Positions 20,850 through 32,114 are shown, counted from the first letter of the stretch. The stretch: 64,000 nucleotides of DNA from Pomphorhynchus laevis (GCA_012934845.2 WNNJ02000282.1:180044-244043), one strand, 5' to 3'. Numbers and translations: made by a program. Notes: generated from the sequence alone by a model not told the origin.

Positions 20850-23322
20850 GTGAGTAAATCCGAGCCTTTTTCACTGAATATTCTTCAGTGGAATTCGGGA
20901 GGTGCTTCCGCACTTAGACTTTTATCTGGTGGAGATGCAGATGTTATAGTCCTTCAGGAGACGCGGTCTATCCGTCTCCCCCAGGACATTACTCGATTTT
21001 TCCCAAAGCACACATATTCCCACTATACTCCGTACATAACCTTACCCCACTTCTCTTCATCTCAAGGACTCTTAACCCTACTTAAATGCTCCTTAAGGTC
21101 TTCCCTCATATTAAATTACTCTTGTCCAGCCCTCTCCTGTCTAGTAGTGTCACTCGTTAAGAACGGTAAACGCCTCAGTATAGCCAATGTCTACATACGT
21201 CCAGGGGAGATTCACAAGAACCGCGACCTCCTGGACGGTATTATTGATAGCGGCTATGACATGATACTTGGAGACTTCAACGACAGAACTGGTCGTTGGA
21301 TCAACGCGTCACTTCGCAGAGCTAGGAACGGTTATCTTATTCACAAACCACCGACCCCTACCTTTCATTGCACATCAACAAATTCAATCCTCGACATTTT
21401 ACTGCTTCACTCAAGGTGGTTGCTTAAACCTCTCTGTACGGAGCAGTCGCGCCAACAATTGTCCACCTCTCATGACCTAATTCGCTGGAGAATTGAGGAA
21501 GATACATTGCTTCGAAGGAGGTTTCACTTTGATCCGATCAGAGTAGTCTTATTCCAGGCGGCTATCCGACTCTTTCCCCGAATAGGAAATCTGAGTCTGA
21601 ACGAATTTAATACCTACCTCTCTTCGCAAGCTACCGCGATTCTATCGACTACCTATAAAGGTCCTAGCAATATCACTGAACAGGTCCATACAATCTCACT
21701 CCGACGAAACTCAAGGTCATAGCAAAATTACTGAACCTCCCTAATCTCTCTGCTTCCGCCAAACAGGCCCTCTCGAATGAATATGGAGCACTAGATACAG
21801 GTTCCAGCTGAGCAGGGATAGGACGAGTATCGCTCGCCTTAATCCTTTTCAGTCTTCCTTCTGGAAGATATTCAAGAAGGAGAAGTTTGTTTGCTAGAAG
21901 GATAGAGCATTGAGTTGGATAGGAAATGTAGGCCTTGATAAAGTTTTGGAGGTGTCACTAGCCCTACACAACGATGGAGCCACTCAATCACCTCAACCAA
22001 TCCCGCCTTGGTGTAACTTCAGAAGTAGGGATCTTTCTGTTACGGATATTCTTAACTCCTGGGGTCCACTCCCGGGCACCTCCAAATCCGTCCTTCCACT
22101 TTCTTCTCGGGTCAGACAGCTTTTGACAGCTGATCAGAGAAGAGAGGTGGCCGTAACTATGCTTTTAGCCTCTTCATCCGATGTAGCAGGCATCAATATT
22201 AGTAAACGTGTTTTTATTCATAAGAAAAAATCCTGTTCATGTCCAAAAGACCTGCGACCCATTTTGATTCAAAATTCCCTCGTGTCGATTTACGAAAAAG
22301 CGCTTGCGCAAAAAATCCGCGACCATTTAAGTAGGCGAAATTTGATCCCTCCAGGTTTTCATGGGTTCGTCAAAGGTCGCTCGGTCCATTCAGCAGTAGG
22401 TGAGGTGGAGCAGTTTTGTCGGGAAAATAGCCATCGCCTAGTTGTGGCTATTTTCCTTGACTTTTCTGCTGCATTTGACCGCATCTCCATTCCTTTTGTG
22501 ATCTCTTCTCTCAGGTCCCTCGGGTTGCCTGCGAGAATTGTGAACAGGGTGGAGATTCTGCTGTACACCAAACGGTTTTATTATAATGACGACCCTGATG
22601 CGCGTCAGTTTTACCCTATTACGAGTGTGCGTCAAGGTTCACCTCTTTCTCTTGTCTTATATCTTGCTGCTTCCATTAATCTATTCAAAATATTTAAACG
22701 CGAACAACGTCTTGTGGTGTATGCTGATGACACCACAGCCCTGTTCTCTGGACACATGTGCAAAGACGTAGTTTCCGAAATCAGCCGCTTCTTTTTAAGA
22801 TTAAAAGACCAGTTTCCCAAATCCAATCTTATCTTAAACTCCGCCAAATCGCAGGCGGTTGTCTTTCATGGCACCACTGCAACAAAGAAAAAACTTAAGA
22901 GATTAGCACTCTCTGCACTCTCCTCCATATTTGCCTCTGAACCACTCCCCACCTTCACAAGTCGAGTAAAATACCTGGGGTTCACCGTTACGGTGAACTG
23001 GTCGGCGAAAGCTGACCTGGATAGACTTAAACGTATCCTGAAGAAAGTCAGGTGGGCTCTGAAACGGGCTCAGCATCTGTCATTGAAAGTGAAAGCCCAG
23101 GTGCGCCTTTGGAGTACCTGGGCTATCTCAGGATTAGTCTTCTTCTCTAGAGAACGTCCCCCGAGCAAAGACTAAGGTTCCTGAAGCTCCTCGTCTCTCG
23201 TTTACCCAGCGTAGTCCGCACTGATTAGATCCTTCGGCGGGTGAAAGACCGAGGGTCGTTCAGTCGGAAGGCGGCGTGTTGGATCGGTTAGGGTACAGAT
23301 CCCCATGGATTTGAGGCCATAA
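20850..23322 (+). pseudogene. LINE ORF2: APE endonuclease and RT, copy 2
   Basis: 20850-21722 encodes the APE endonuclease: NILQWNSGG at the start, VIVLQETRS, IANVYIRPG, LGDFNDRTGRWIN, and a terminal TSHDLIRW where most APE LINEs have SDH. A local duplication near 21655-21690 shifts the frame. 21910-23175 then encodes RT with SIYEKALAQKIRDH, IFLDFSAAFDRI, a motif B altered to SVRQGSPLS, and VVYADDTT. The frame is lost again near 23160. The order, size and 3' end (L-x-L-R-P, stop) match copy 3. It is a recently inactivated copy. Confidence 0.87.
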
Positions 23323-23405
23323 TGTTTTAAAGAAGACTGACATGCAACTTTGAAGATTGTCAATTCATCTCGAAAAAGATTAGATAAAGGCTTGATAGTA
23401 GGTAG

Positions 23406-25378
23406 TTATTAAACAAGGTAGTTATTACCTTGTTTAAATCAAAGTAAACTCTAATGTTACCTTTTATTTATAATAACAAAACTTGATATTAGCAATCTTG
23501 ATTTGGGTAAACATTTGTTATATAAACAAATGTTTAGATTATTGATTGTATATACAAAAAAGTAAAACTATTTGTATAAGCATTTGTTGCATTAAAAGGT
23601 ATCAAACATTTGATATGACATATCTATCAGTCAAAACATTTATGTAACAAATGTTTTGTTATATTATAAACATAAACAAATGTTTTGGCTTAACGTGTTA
23701 TCCCTGTCAATCTTTTGACACCAAGATCTACAGTATTACAGCAAAGGAATATAATTCGCGTAAGCTCTTACATAATAATGTAAGATTATAACATTATATA
23801 ATATATAATAATGTTATAATATAATTAAATGCAATGATTATGGTTAATTTATTGATTTTTATTATTTTTTTATTCATTTTTAGTCTCTAATTTGTTTTTA
23901 TTACATTGATTTTAACAATCTAACTAAATGATTGTTAATATTGTCTAACTTTGAATGGTTAAAAAATATTAAAACGTTAAATCAAGAATACATCAATTTT
24001 CGAAGGAATACAACATAATTGGAGACCATTACGATAATGGTCTGTTAGTAAAAAACATTAAAAACATTCTATTTGATTGCATCTGTGAGCTGAAATTGTT
24101 CCGATTGTGGCATGATATTATCCTCACAGGTATTGATCTTATTTTTGATACGGCAGGACGCTACTAATCAGTCCGGGTGAATCTCATCAAATGAGACCCA
24201 CCCCGGACTGGGTCAGTCAATGTAGGCTGACCCAGTCCCTGTAGGTGAGCTGACCCAGCCACTGTAGGTATGGGTAGGCCAATGTAGGCTGACCCAGACC
24301 TACATTTCACGTTTCTGCACTTCATTATCTGCTTTCTTTGTTGACTGATGCTGATCAGATTTGAACTCAGGACGTCTGTATCGTCATTCAACGCAACATC
24401 CACAAAGCTGGCTGCACCCGAGGTTTAGATATACATTTCTGTATATTACCTTTTTTCTGTATATTACTTTATAATTATAAAACTATTATAAAATATTTCA
24501 AGCCACAAACATTTTTGAGACATTTTTCATTATCAAAATGTTTTAAGAGATTTAATTATTTAAAATTTTTATAGTTGTTTAAATTTTTTAATTACATTTG
24601 TTTAGTTCATACGTTTTTTTAGAAACCCGAGGTAAAGACATACATTTCTGTATGTTACATTTTTTCTGAAAATTACGTTTTGATTATAAAACTATTATAA
24701 AATATTTCAAGCCACTAACATCTTTGAGATATTTTTCATCATCAAAATGCTTTTAAGAGATTTAAAAATTCAAAATTTCTATAGTTGTTTAAATTTTTTA
24801 ATTACATTTGTTAAATTCATACGTTTTTTAGAAACACATGAATGAATTTAATTTAATATAACTTTTATTCAATAAAAGGCTAACAACAAAATTTAAAATT
24901 TATTAAATTTTTTAGAAAATACTATATTATTGTATTAAAAAAATGTCTTTTTAAATACAATATAGACAACAAAATATCTTTATAAATTTAACGAATTCTA
25001 GTATATACTTTTTATATTGTTTTTAAAGATTGATACGTTTTAATCTTTAAAACAAATTATATTATTAAACTTTACATTTAAAAGTTTATAAATTTTTGAA
25101 TTGATAAATAAATTTGATAATCACTTTTTATTATTCAAACTTTACTACTATTGACTTTACTATTTAAAAATCTAAATATTTTTTACTCGCAAAGTAACCG
25201 TTGTAGAACCTTAAAAATTTAAAATAATTAGAAATACTGATCGAAAATAACGAAACCAATAATCTTTTTATAATTACAATTGCAAATCAGTAAAATTATA
25301 CCTGCAATCAGTAAAGTTTTAAAAGTACCTTGTTGACTTTCTTTTAACATTGTTTTATGATCTTTGTGCATAAATCAA
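23406..25378 (+). repeat. AT-rich repeat unit, type A1 (second)
   Basis: It contains the leader, the palindrome 23509-23535, the TATAATTCGCGTAAGC box near 23750, a GACCATTACGATAATGGTC hairpin near 24024, the structured module 24075-24420, and the same A1 body as 16338-18750. It leads straight into the CxxC ORF. No other gene is seen. Confidence 0.8.
24075..24420 (-). other. Structured module with tRNA-like head, copy 2
   Basis: Same elements as the module at 16877: minus-strand A-box-like AGCTTTGTGG and B-box-like AGTTCAAATC, TCTCATCAAATGAGA nested within an AGTCCGGGTG ... CACCCCGGACT hairpin, and repeated CTGACCCAG/CTGGGTCAG stems. Confidence 0.55.
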
Positions 25379-25624
25379 ATGCCGGCCAATGTTATAAACT
25401 TAAAATCGGCGAACAATAAAGTACCAAATCACAATGGTACGCAACTGATACTCAAGGAAAATTTTTGCGCACTTTGTTTTAAAGTGGAGAGTATTTACAT
25501 ACAAAATACACAGCGGCAATTATTACAGTTACACTGTTACAATTGTACAAAGCTACATTTATTTCTTGTGGCACATATTATTTGTAGTGTCAGCAAATCA
25601 ATCGTAAATTTAGAAATCATGTAA
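25379..25624 (+). CDS. Micro-ORF for an 81-residue CxxC-x19-CxxC peptide (unknown function)
   Basis: The start is ATG 25379, shared by all copies; an in-frame TTG upstream is ignored. The peptide begins MPANVINLKS. It has C30-A-L-C33 and C53-Y-N-C56, a spacing that could bind one zinc ion, followed by a hydrophobic stretch (LHLFLVAHIICSV). The frame stops at the TAA inside GTAAGT, so it may really be an exon ending ATG|GTAAGT-like. Copies at 18751 and 38291 are almost identical: I count 4 differences in about 225 nt against the 38291 copy, while about 118 nt just upstream show roughly ten. That is what a coding constraint would give, but recent gene conversion is possible. I recognise no family. 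Confidence 0.5.
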   Translation: MPANVINLKSANNKVPNHNGTQLILKENFCALCFKVESIYIQNTQRQLLQLHCYNCTKLHLFLVAHIICSVSKSIVNLEIM

Positions 25625-27012
25625 GTTTTTATTTTACTATTTATACAAAAATAGTTAATACCTTGTTTAAATCAAAGTAAACTCTAATTAACTATTTTAC
25701 TTATCATAACAAAATTTGATATCATCTATCTTGATGATAGATGGCTTGGTTTTCTAAGTCATTTCATCTATCTTGGTTTTCTAAGTCATTTCAATTCTTG
25801 ATAAATAATTTTTTTCATATAAAATATGAAAAAAAAATTTATATGATAAATTTTTTTCATATATTCACTTTTGTAATACATTTTGATGATAAACTTTTCG
25901 TGTCAACCAAAATAACATGTTATTTTTTAGAATTTGCTTTTTGTAGACAACATTTTATTCTTAAAAGAATATTTCATTTATTTTTTACATGATTGGTTTC
26001 GGTAAAAAAAATTGTAGAAAATTAAATAATAAAATTTGTCAATGAGCGATCTTATTAAGTAAGAAATATAACCTTTAGTAACAAGATTTGATTTACTTTT
26101 TTTGTTATAAATTTATTCGAAAAATAATCTTTATTTATTTCGTCAAATTTAATAAATTTGAATTAGTAATTAAAAATATTATCAAATGTTTTATAATATA
26201 TTAAACATTGAGATCATATAATAATGATAATAATTTTGTTTAGATCATTTAAATAACGTTTTTCAAAGGCGATAAAGGTTCAAAGTGAATCATTTAAACT
26301 TATCGTCAAAGTGGATAACTTTAAAATAGTAATTTAAAAAATAAAAATAATTATTGTATTTCGAATGATCAAATCTTCTAAAATTATATCATTTTTACCA
26401 TATATATTATTTAAAATCATTTAAATCATTAAAATGATCAAATGATTGATCGTTATAAATCAAATTAAATCATTTATTCGATTATTTATTTAATTTAAAA
26501 AATATACATCTTTTTTTAAAGAATCTTACAATTTTATAATTACTCATTATTTCGTATGTGTCTTTTTTAAATATTTTTTAATATATGAAATATTTAGAAA
26601 ATACTATCTAAGAAAATGTCTTTCTAAATACAATATCGATAACAAAATATCTCTATAACTTTAACGAATTTTAGTATATATTTTTTATTTTGTTTTTAAA
26701 GATTGATACGTTTTAATCTTTAAAACAAATCATTAATTTAAATTAAATGTCTTTTGTTTCTAAACTTTACATTTTAATATTTACAAATATTTGAATTGAT
26801 AAGTTTTAATCTTTAAAACAAATTATATCACTAAATTGAATGTCTTTTGTTTCTAAACTTTACATTTTGATATTTACAAATATTTGAATTGATAAATAAA
26901 TTTGATAATTTATAATTATTATTTAAACTTTACTATTATTGACTTTACTATTAAAAAATCTAAATATTTTTTTACTTGCAAAGTAACCGTAGAAGAACCA
27001 CAAAAATTAAAA

Positions 27013-27300
27013 GATGCAGCACTGTACACTACAATCAGCGTAGGTGGACCTCATCAGCAGTGAGCCTACGCCTACATTTCGTGTTTCGGTCTTTTAATGA
27101 TCTGCTGAAATTTTCCTCTGCTGCCTTACTGTAAAAACAAACGATACAGTTTGTAAGGAAAACATTTCCACTTGTGCAAACTGTACGTTGTTTCCGTCTT
27201 TAGTAACAAAAAGACGGAGCTAGCACTACAGTTGCCTGTAACAACAGACAATGTCTTTTGAATTTTCTTGACAGGAAACCGGAATCTGCCAGATTAATTG
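27013..27300. other. Structured GC-rich module 2, first copy
   Basis: This 0.29-kb module is repeated almost unchanged at 33374-33660. It folds strongly: GCGTAGG (27038-27044) with CCTACGC (27065-27071), TACAGTTTG with CAAACTGTA (about 27149-27212), and CCGTCTTT with AAAGACGG around a 6-7 nt loop (about 27198-27220). Its minus strand shares GAAAC-N2-GAAATGTAGG with module 1. No A or B box is clear. An RNA function or a non-autonomous retroelement is possible. Confidence 0.5.
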
Positions 27301-27367
27301 AATGAATAATTGCATACACGAGCGAGTATCATCATTTAGATAGATTATTTAGATAGATTATCATCTA

Positions 27368-27400
27368 TCTAAACATTTGTTATATAAACAAATGTTTAGA
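27368..27400. repeat. Unit-junction palindrome (14-bp arms, ATATA spacer)
   Basis: TCTAAACATTTGTT, then ATATA, then AACAAATGTTTAGA. Perfect copies lie at 33731-33763 and 42771-42803. Shorter or diverged copies lie near 16338, 23509, 36019, 42543, 45055 and 48111. Each sits at the border between AT-rich units. Confidence 0.85.
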
Positions 27401-27488
27401 TTAATGTTTTTTTTAATATATTATTAATTACAACATATGGTTCCCTCAAATGGGCCAATATACATTTAACATTGTTATGTATTATTAT

Positions 27489-30400
27489 TTATTCTAAAAC
27501 ATTAGAATCATCCATCCGTTCGGATCCACGACTATATGGGTGACCCCTAGTCGACCGGCACCCTCTGATTGCATGTGAGGCAGCACGACACAGCAGCAAA
27601 CTTATGGACCTTCTGAGGCTACACGGGCATTCAGCATAGCTTTTATTCCCACGTGATGAACGCAATCGAGCAATTGTACTGAGCAAAACCATGGCGTCGG
27701 GTCCCGCAGCACCAGAAGCCGTGAACACCAGCGGCATAAATCTACTCCTTTCGATATCGATGATACGTTCCGCGTATTTTGATCTTTTTCTCGCTTCATG
27801 AAAATCAAATGCAGCTTTTCTCGTAGACGCACACGATGGAGCAAAATGGTTGAAAACCGTAACGTCAAAAAACGTTCGCACATATCTGGCGTCAGAAAGC
27901 CCAATGCAGACGATGTCGAGTCGCGCGTCGTCACTTCGACAAGTGACCCGATGATCAAAACAGTGATCACTATCTACCCGTTGTAATATCGGTTCGACAC
28001 CAACCCCAGTACACACCTGTGATATTTTGGTGGCCAAGAAATCGCGTAAGGCGTTATGCCTTGTTATTACAACACCTCCTCGCTTGCACGAAAGCAAATG
28101 TGGGAGTTTCGCATCATCACCACACACACACTTGTCCTTGGGAATCCCGATAGGGTCAAAGCCATATCGCAACGCAAGAGCATCTCTGAATTCTTGTGGA
28201 CACAAATGACTGAATTCAGCTTTCACTGGAACTGCACTAATCCAAGAGGAAGCACCCTGTCCCAGTGCAAATTCCAGGGCTTGATGCATTGAGGCGGGTA
28301 AGATTGATCGAATGTATGCCAAACGCTCATCCACAACTTTTTGTCGTTCTTGATTCAACTCTTTTGTCAAGTTATTCTGAGCATCCCTGAGAAGATCACC
28401 TTGTAGCCCACTATCAAATGTTTTACAAAATTTTTTCGAGCTTTCGAACTCGGTCAAAGCTGCGCTTACTGGATCAACAATGCCCATTCCACCCTTTGAA
28501 ATTGGTGACGAAATCAACGCGTGCATAACTGAGTTTAGATCTTGATCGAAAAGTGAGGGAGCCAAACCACTGAATATAGTATCCCGTAAGGACAAATACA
28601 GATCCGTTTCACTTGGTGTCGATCTCATAAAGTGTGTCCATTTCCATTGTATTGACTTATTGAATCCTGAGAAAGCAGCATGGGGATCAAATCGTGATAC
28701 AGTAGATATACGAGAAACAAGCTCAGTCCACTTTAATATTTTACTTTTTGTAATTTCCTTTACAAATTCGCCTGAGCCAATTGGCGCACCAAGCACCTCG
28801 ATGCCATCGAACCGTGTCTCAATGTCTGCGGGAAGTGGATACACCCCTTCGGATTGCGGATGAAGGAGCATCTTGGTTTTGCTAGGGTTCACATTATATC
28901 CGAATTTTGGTCCTTGGATTTGGAGAAGTTGCCATACACGCAACAGATCCTCAGGCAAACCTACAAAATTCGCATCGTCAGCAAACCAACGCTGAACAAT
29001 GTTTGGCACGACTTGCTTGATCATACTTATCAATGGTAAGGATGCCATTGCGAAGGCAGCCATTGCTAAGGGATCTCCCTGGGTTACTCCCTCGCACGAT
29101 GCTAAAGATCCACCACCAAGTACCAGTTCTGCGTCGCCCGCATAAATGTTAGATAAGGACTGTGCTAGCCCAGGGCAAGTGTGTTTGATATTGTATAGCA
29201 TAACATTTCGATTGACAGAGTTGAACGCATTCTTAGCGTCGACAGCGAGAAGTCCATAGCTCTGGTTAGAAGAATACGTATCGCGAAGCGAGTGAATCGC
29301 AAAATCGATCCCATTTCGCTGGGATGCGCAAAGTTGGACAATCCCGGCTACGTCTTGAAGATCATCTTTGACGCAGGACAATATGGTTTTACTGACAATG
29401 CGGCGAACAACCTCTGATACACCAATCGGTCTAATTTTCCCATTATTCTTTGGTATTGATATCAACCGGCAAGCAGTAAACGCCTCTAACATCCGAGGGC
29501 TGAGTTGAATAGTGCTAAGGCTCACTGCAAAATTTGCCAAAGCATCCACTAGAGCCTTGGAATGCACGGAGAAGCTATTCAAGAGTTGTCTCCAAGCCAT
29601 CGCATCCAGCCCTGATGGGCCAGCTCCACCTGAGGTTTTGTTGGCCGCTCGGATGATAGCTTCCCCATCTATGACAGAGAAGAGCGAAGGATGATGCTCT
29701 CTAACATTCGGCAAATCTCGTTGTAATAAAGCGGACGCATCAGCATCTGCGGCTGTTGGGTGTAGATTCTGCAGGTGTTCACGTACAGTCAAACCATCGA
29801 CAATCGAATCAGGATCTAGAATGCTCGACTGTTGGTTCTCTTCTAATATGGCAGTCGCCGCTGACAGCTTTCCACTTGTGACCAACTTGACATAGCGCTT
29901 TATCCAATCGTCAGTACGTGGGCTCGAACGCATAGGCATGCAACGTCGCTGTAATATTCTTGCCTCATTGAAAACATCGACGAATCTGCCATTTTTCCAT
30001 AGTCTGATTCTGCGCTCCAGTGCTTTTCGGATCTCGGACACCTTTCTAGATGGAAGACGTTGCAAAACGCACCGGGACAAAATAGTGGCCTTTTTAAGTG
30101 CAAACATATCATGGTTATCAGCTTCGGCTGCAATCTGATAGAGGCTAGCAAGCATTTCAACGAATTCATTCGACGCAGCACATCTTGGGAGTCGCATCGC
30201 ACTAGGCCTCCATTGTATCACCACATCATAAATCGCCTGAAGTGAAAGAGACTGCCTATCAACAGGGTCGTGCAAGTTATCTACAATTGGATTATCAGTT
30301 GTCCGTGTACTGCCACTATCAGTAAGGGGATTCAAATCCGCCACTCTACCTACTGGTTCAGCAGCAGAGGTTAAACACACTGTCTGAGGTCCAATATGCA

Positions 30401-30536
30401 CGCTATTGTTACATGCAGGTGCACGGCAATTAACGCAAGGAGCTCCTGCCTTCGCACATTTGCAACCTTTGCACTTTGCTGATGGACCATTACATCCACA
30501 GCATAGCCTCTGGTTAGACGGTATTCCTTTGGGCAT
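27489..30536 (-). CDS. RLE LINE polyprotein: CXC domain, reverse transcriptase, restriction-like endonuclease
   Basis: 1,015 residues from ATG 30536 without interruption. Residues 12-43 form a Cys-rich CXC-like module (CCGCNGPSAKCKGCKC ... CVNC ... C), probably for nucleic-acid binding. RT runs from about 355 to 560: IPKNNGKIRPIG, motif A VDAKNAF (D433), GVTQGDPL (motif B) and RWFADD (518-521). After the thumb comes a C-x-C-x7-H-x3-C knuckle (C803, C805, H813, C817), then RHNALRD and the nuclease core with D874 (ARLDIV) and D891 (FFDVTVF), followed by a KYAERI block. The protein should nick target DNA and prime reverse transcription there. The exact clade among R2/NeSL/Hero-like RLE LINEs cannot be fixed by reading alone. 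Confidence 0.93.
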   Translation of the reverse strand: MPKGIPSNQRLCCGCNGPSAKCKGCKCAKAGAPCVNCRAPACNNSVHIGPQTVCLTSAAEPVGRVADLNPLTDSGSTRTTDNPIVDNLHDPVDRQSLSLQAIYDVVIQWRPSAMRLPRCAASNEFVEMLASLYQIAAEADNHDMFALKKATILSRCVLQRLPSRKVSEIRKALERRIRLWKNGRFVDVFNEARILQRRCMPMRSSPRTDDWIKRYVKLVTSGKLSAATAILEENQQSSILDPDSIVDGLTVREHLQNLHPTAADADASALLQRDLPNVREHHPSLFSVIDGEAIIRAANKTSGGAGPSGLDAMAWRQLLNSFSVHSKALVDALANFAVSLSTIQLSPRMLEAFTACRLISIPKNNGKIRPIGVSEVVRRIVSKTILSCVKDDLQDVAGIVQLCASQRNGIDFAIHSLRDTYSSNQSYGLLAVDAKNAFNSVNRNVMLYNIKHTCPGLAQSLSNIYAGDAELVLGGGSLASCEGVTQGDPLAMAAFAMASLPLISMIKQVVPNIVQRWFADDANFVGLPEDLLRVWQLLQIQGPKFGYNVNPSKTKMLLHPQSEGVYPLPADIETRFDGIEVLGAPIGSGEFVKEITKSKILKWTELVSRISTVSRFDPHAAFSGFNKSIQWKWTHFMRSTPSETDLYLSLRDTIFSGLAPSLFDQDLNSVMHALISSPISKGGMGIVDPVSAALTEFESSKKFCKTFDSGLQGDLLRDAQNNLTKELNQERQKVVDERLAYIRSILPASMHQALEFALGQGASSWISAVPVKAEFSHLCPQEFRDALALRYGFDPIGIPKDKCVCGDDAKLPHLLSCKRGGVVITRHNALRDFLATKISQVCTGVGVEPILQRVDSDHCFDHRVTCRSDDARLDIVCIGLSDARYVRTFFDVTVFNHFAPSCASTRKAAFDFHEARKRSKYAERIIDIERSRFMPLVFTASGAAGPDAMVLLSTIARLRSSRGNKSYAECPCSLRRSISLLLCRAASHAIRGCRSTRGHPYSRGSERMDDSNVLE

Positions 30537-30647
30537 ACAAGGCGACGTTCAATTGTTAGTTTCGATTGTCTTTGTGTCACAAAGTAAGTTGTAATCTTCC
30601 GCGCGAGTGCTCAACCCGGGAAGTACCCTGGGTGTACGACCTTACGT

Positions 30648-30752
30648 CCTCTAAAACGCAGTCCTCTGAAACGCGGTCCTCTGAAACGCAGTACTCTGAA
30701 ACGCAGTCCTCTGAAACGCGGTCCTCTGAAACGCAGTCCTCTGAAACGCAGT
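30648..30752. repeat. 15-bp minisatellite in the RLE LINE 5' UTR (7 copies)
   Basis: Seven tandem copies of CCTCTGAAACGCAGT, with single-base variants, lie upstream of the minus-strand ORF. By position they may act in the element's promoter. The open plus-strand reading (SSETQ repeats) is a by-product. Confidence 0.9.
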
Positions 30753-32114
30753 TGTAAGAACTTTAATAATCAATACTTTTTTAACGTTTTTTTAGATTAA
30801 TGTTTGTATATACAAAAAAGTGAAGGTTTTTTGTATAATCATTTGTTGCATTTCAAAGGTATCAAACATTTGACATGACAAAACATAAATGCAACAATTG
30901 TTTTGTTATATAATAAACATAAACAAATGTTTTGGCTTAACTTGTTTTTTTTGTCAATCTTTGGCAACTAAGATCTACAGTATAACAACATAGGAATATA
31001 ATTCGCGTAAGCTCTAACATAATGATGTAAAATGTAATAATTTAATTTTACGCAATGAGATTGGTACATGATTTATTGGTTTTAATTATTTTCTATTTAT
31101 TCTTAGTCTTTAATTTGTTTTTACATTGTTTTTAACATTCTAACTAAATGATCGATAATATTTGTCAAACTTTGAATGTTTAAGAAATATTAAAACGTTT
31201 AATCAAAAAGACATCACCTTTCGAAGGAATACAACACAATTTGAGACCATTACGATAATGGTATGTTAGTAGAAAAGAACATTAAAATATTATAAAATAT
31301 TTCAAGCCATAAAGTCTTTTAAATTTTTTTAATCATGAAAATGCTTTTAGAAGATTTAAAAATTCAATATTTTTATAGTTGCTTGAATTTTTTTTATAAC
31401 ATACATGTTAAACTCATACATGTTTATCAGATGTTCATACAATAGATACTTATGATTATTTAATTTGTAAAATTAGTATAATTATCTAAATAACAACGTT
31501 GGTTGTTACTAATTATAATAATTGTACTTACTAATTACTATATTTATATTAAAAAGTACAAAAAAGTATAAAATTAATTATTTTTATTTTTTTAAAACTA
31601 AATATATTTTGTATATGTTAAAAAGTACATTTCATTGTATATTATTTGAATTATTTACAAAAATTACATTCATTATGAATAACCGTAGGTTTTTAATTTA
31701 TAAAATTTATTTTATCAGTATTACAAATACATTTAGTAACTTGAATTAATAGTAATTTTAAAAATTATTAAATATTTATGCTAATCATTTTAAAATTATT
31801 AAATTATTGTATAACCTTTTTTTTGAAATTTATTTGTAAATTAATTAAATCATTTCGTAAATTTGTTTCAGAAATGGTTTTATAAGTCATTTTAATTATT
31901 ATTCTTGATAAATAATTTTTTTTCATATAAAATATAGCACTTTTGTCGTAAATATATCATTTATTCAATTATTTATTAAATTTAAAAAATATACATCTTT
32001 TTTTTTAAAGAATCTTACAATTTTATAATTACTCATTGTTTTGTATGTGTCTTTTTTAAATATTTTTAATATATGAAATATATTAAAAAGCGACAAAAGC
32101 GCTTTTAAAAAGCG

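Larger units (their letters stand above)
18889..23405 (+). mobile_element. APE-type I/Jockey-like LINE, copy 2 (near full length, with nested insertion)
   Basis: ORF1 starts only 13 nt into the element. ORF1 and ORF2 are both recognisable and the 3' UTR resembles the other copies, but no microsatellite tail survives. The left flank is the CxxC ORF, and the right flank (GTAGTTATTACCTTG) lies beyond the end of that ORF. About 130 bp of target seem to be missing. A 684-bp sibling fragment is inserted at 19275-19958. Confidence 0.87.
25625..27409 (+). repeat. AT-rich unit, rearranged: A1 leader joined to the 3' part of an A2 unit
   Basis: After the CxxC ORF, the leader (TTAATACCTTGTTTAAATC) runs to about 25730. 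It then jumps, through a short tandem copy of TTGGTTTTCTAAGTCATTTC (25747-25796), into the second half of an A2 unit (ACATGTTATTTTTTAGAATTTGC near 25915). Structured module 27013-27300 and palindrome 27368-27400 follow. There is no convincing gene. Confidence 0.7.
27410..30790 (-). mobile_element. Intact full-length RLE-type LINE with 15-bp TSD
   Basis: TTTAGATTAATGTTT occurs at 27395-27409 and 30791-30805 and flanks 3,381 bp. The minus-strand element has a roughly 250-bp 5' UTR with a 15-bp minisatellite, one uninterrupted ORF of 1,015 codons, and an about 80-bp 3' UTR ending in a short oligo-A run. The insertion lies directly beside the unit-junction palindrome. It looks young and potentially active. 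Confidence 0.92.

Noticed and set aside
27031-27100. Hammerhead ribozyme in module 2 (minus strand GACC-GAAAC ... GTA ... CTGATGA-GGTC)
   Set aside because: The core pieces are present in a type II order and GACC/GGTC could pair as stem II, but the 15 nt between GTA and CTGATGA do not form a stem I. In module 1 the CTGATGA strand is not conserved.
30566-30757. SSET-repeat protein on the plus strand
   Set aside because: It is a translation of the 15-bp minisatellite in the RLE LINE 5' UTR.
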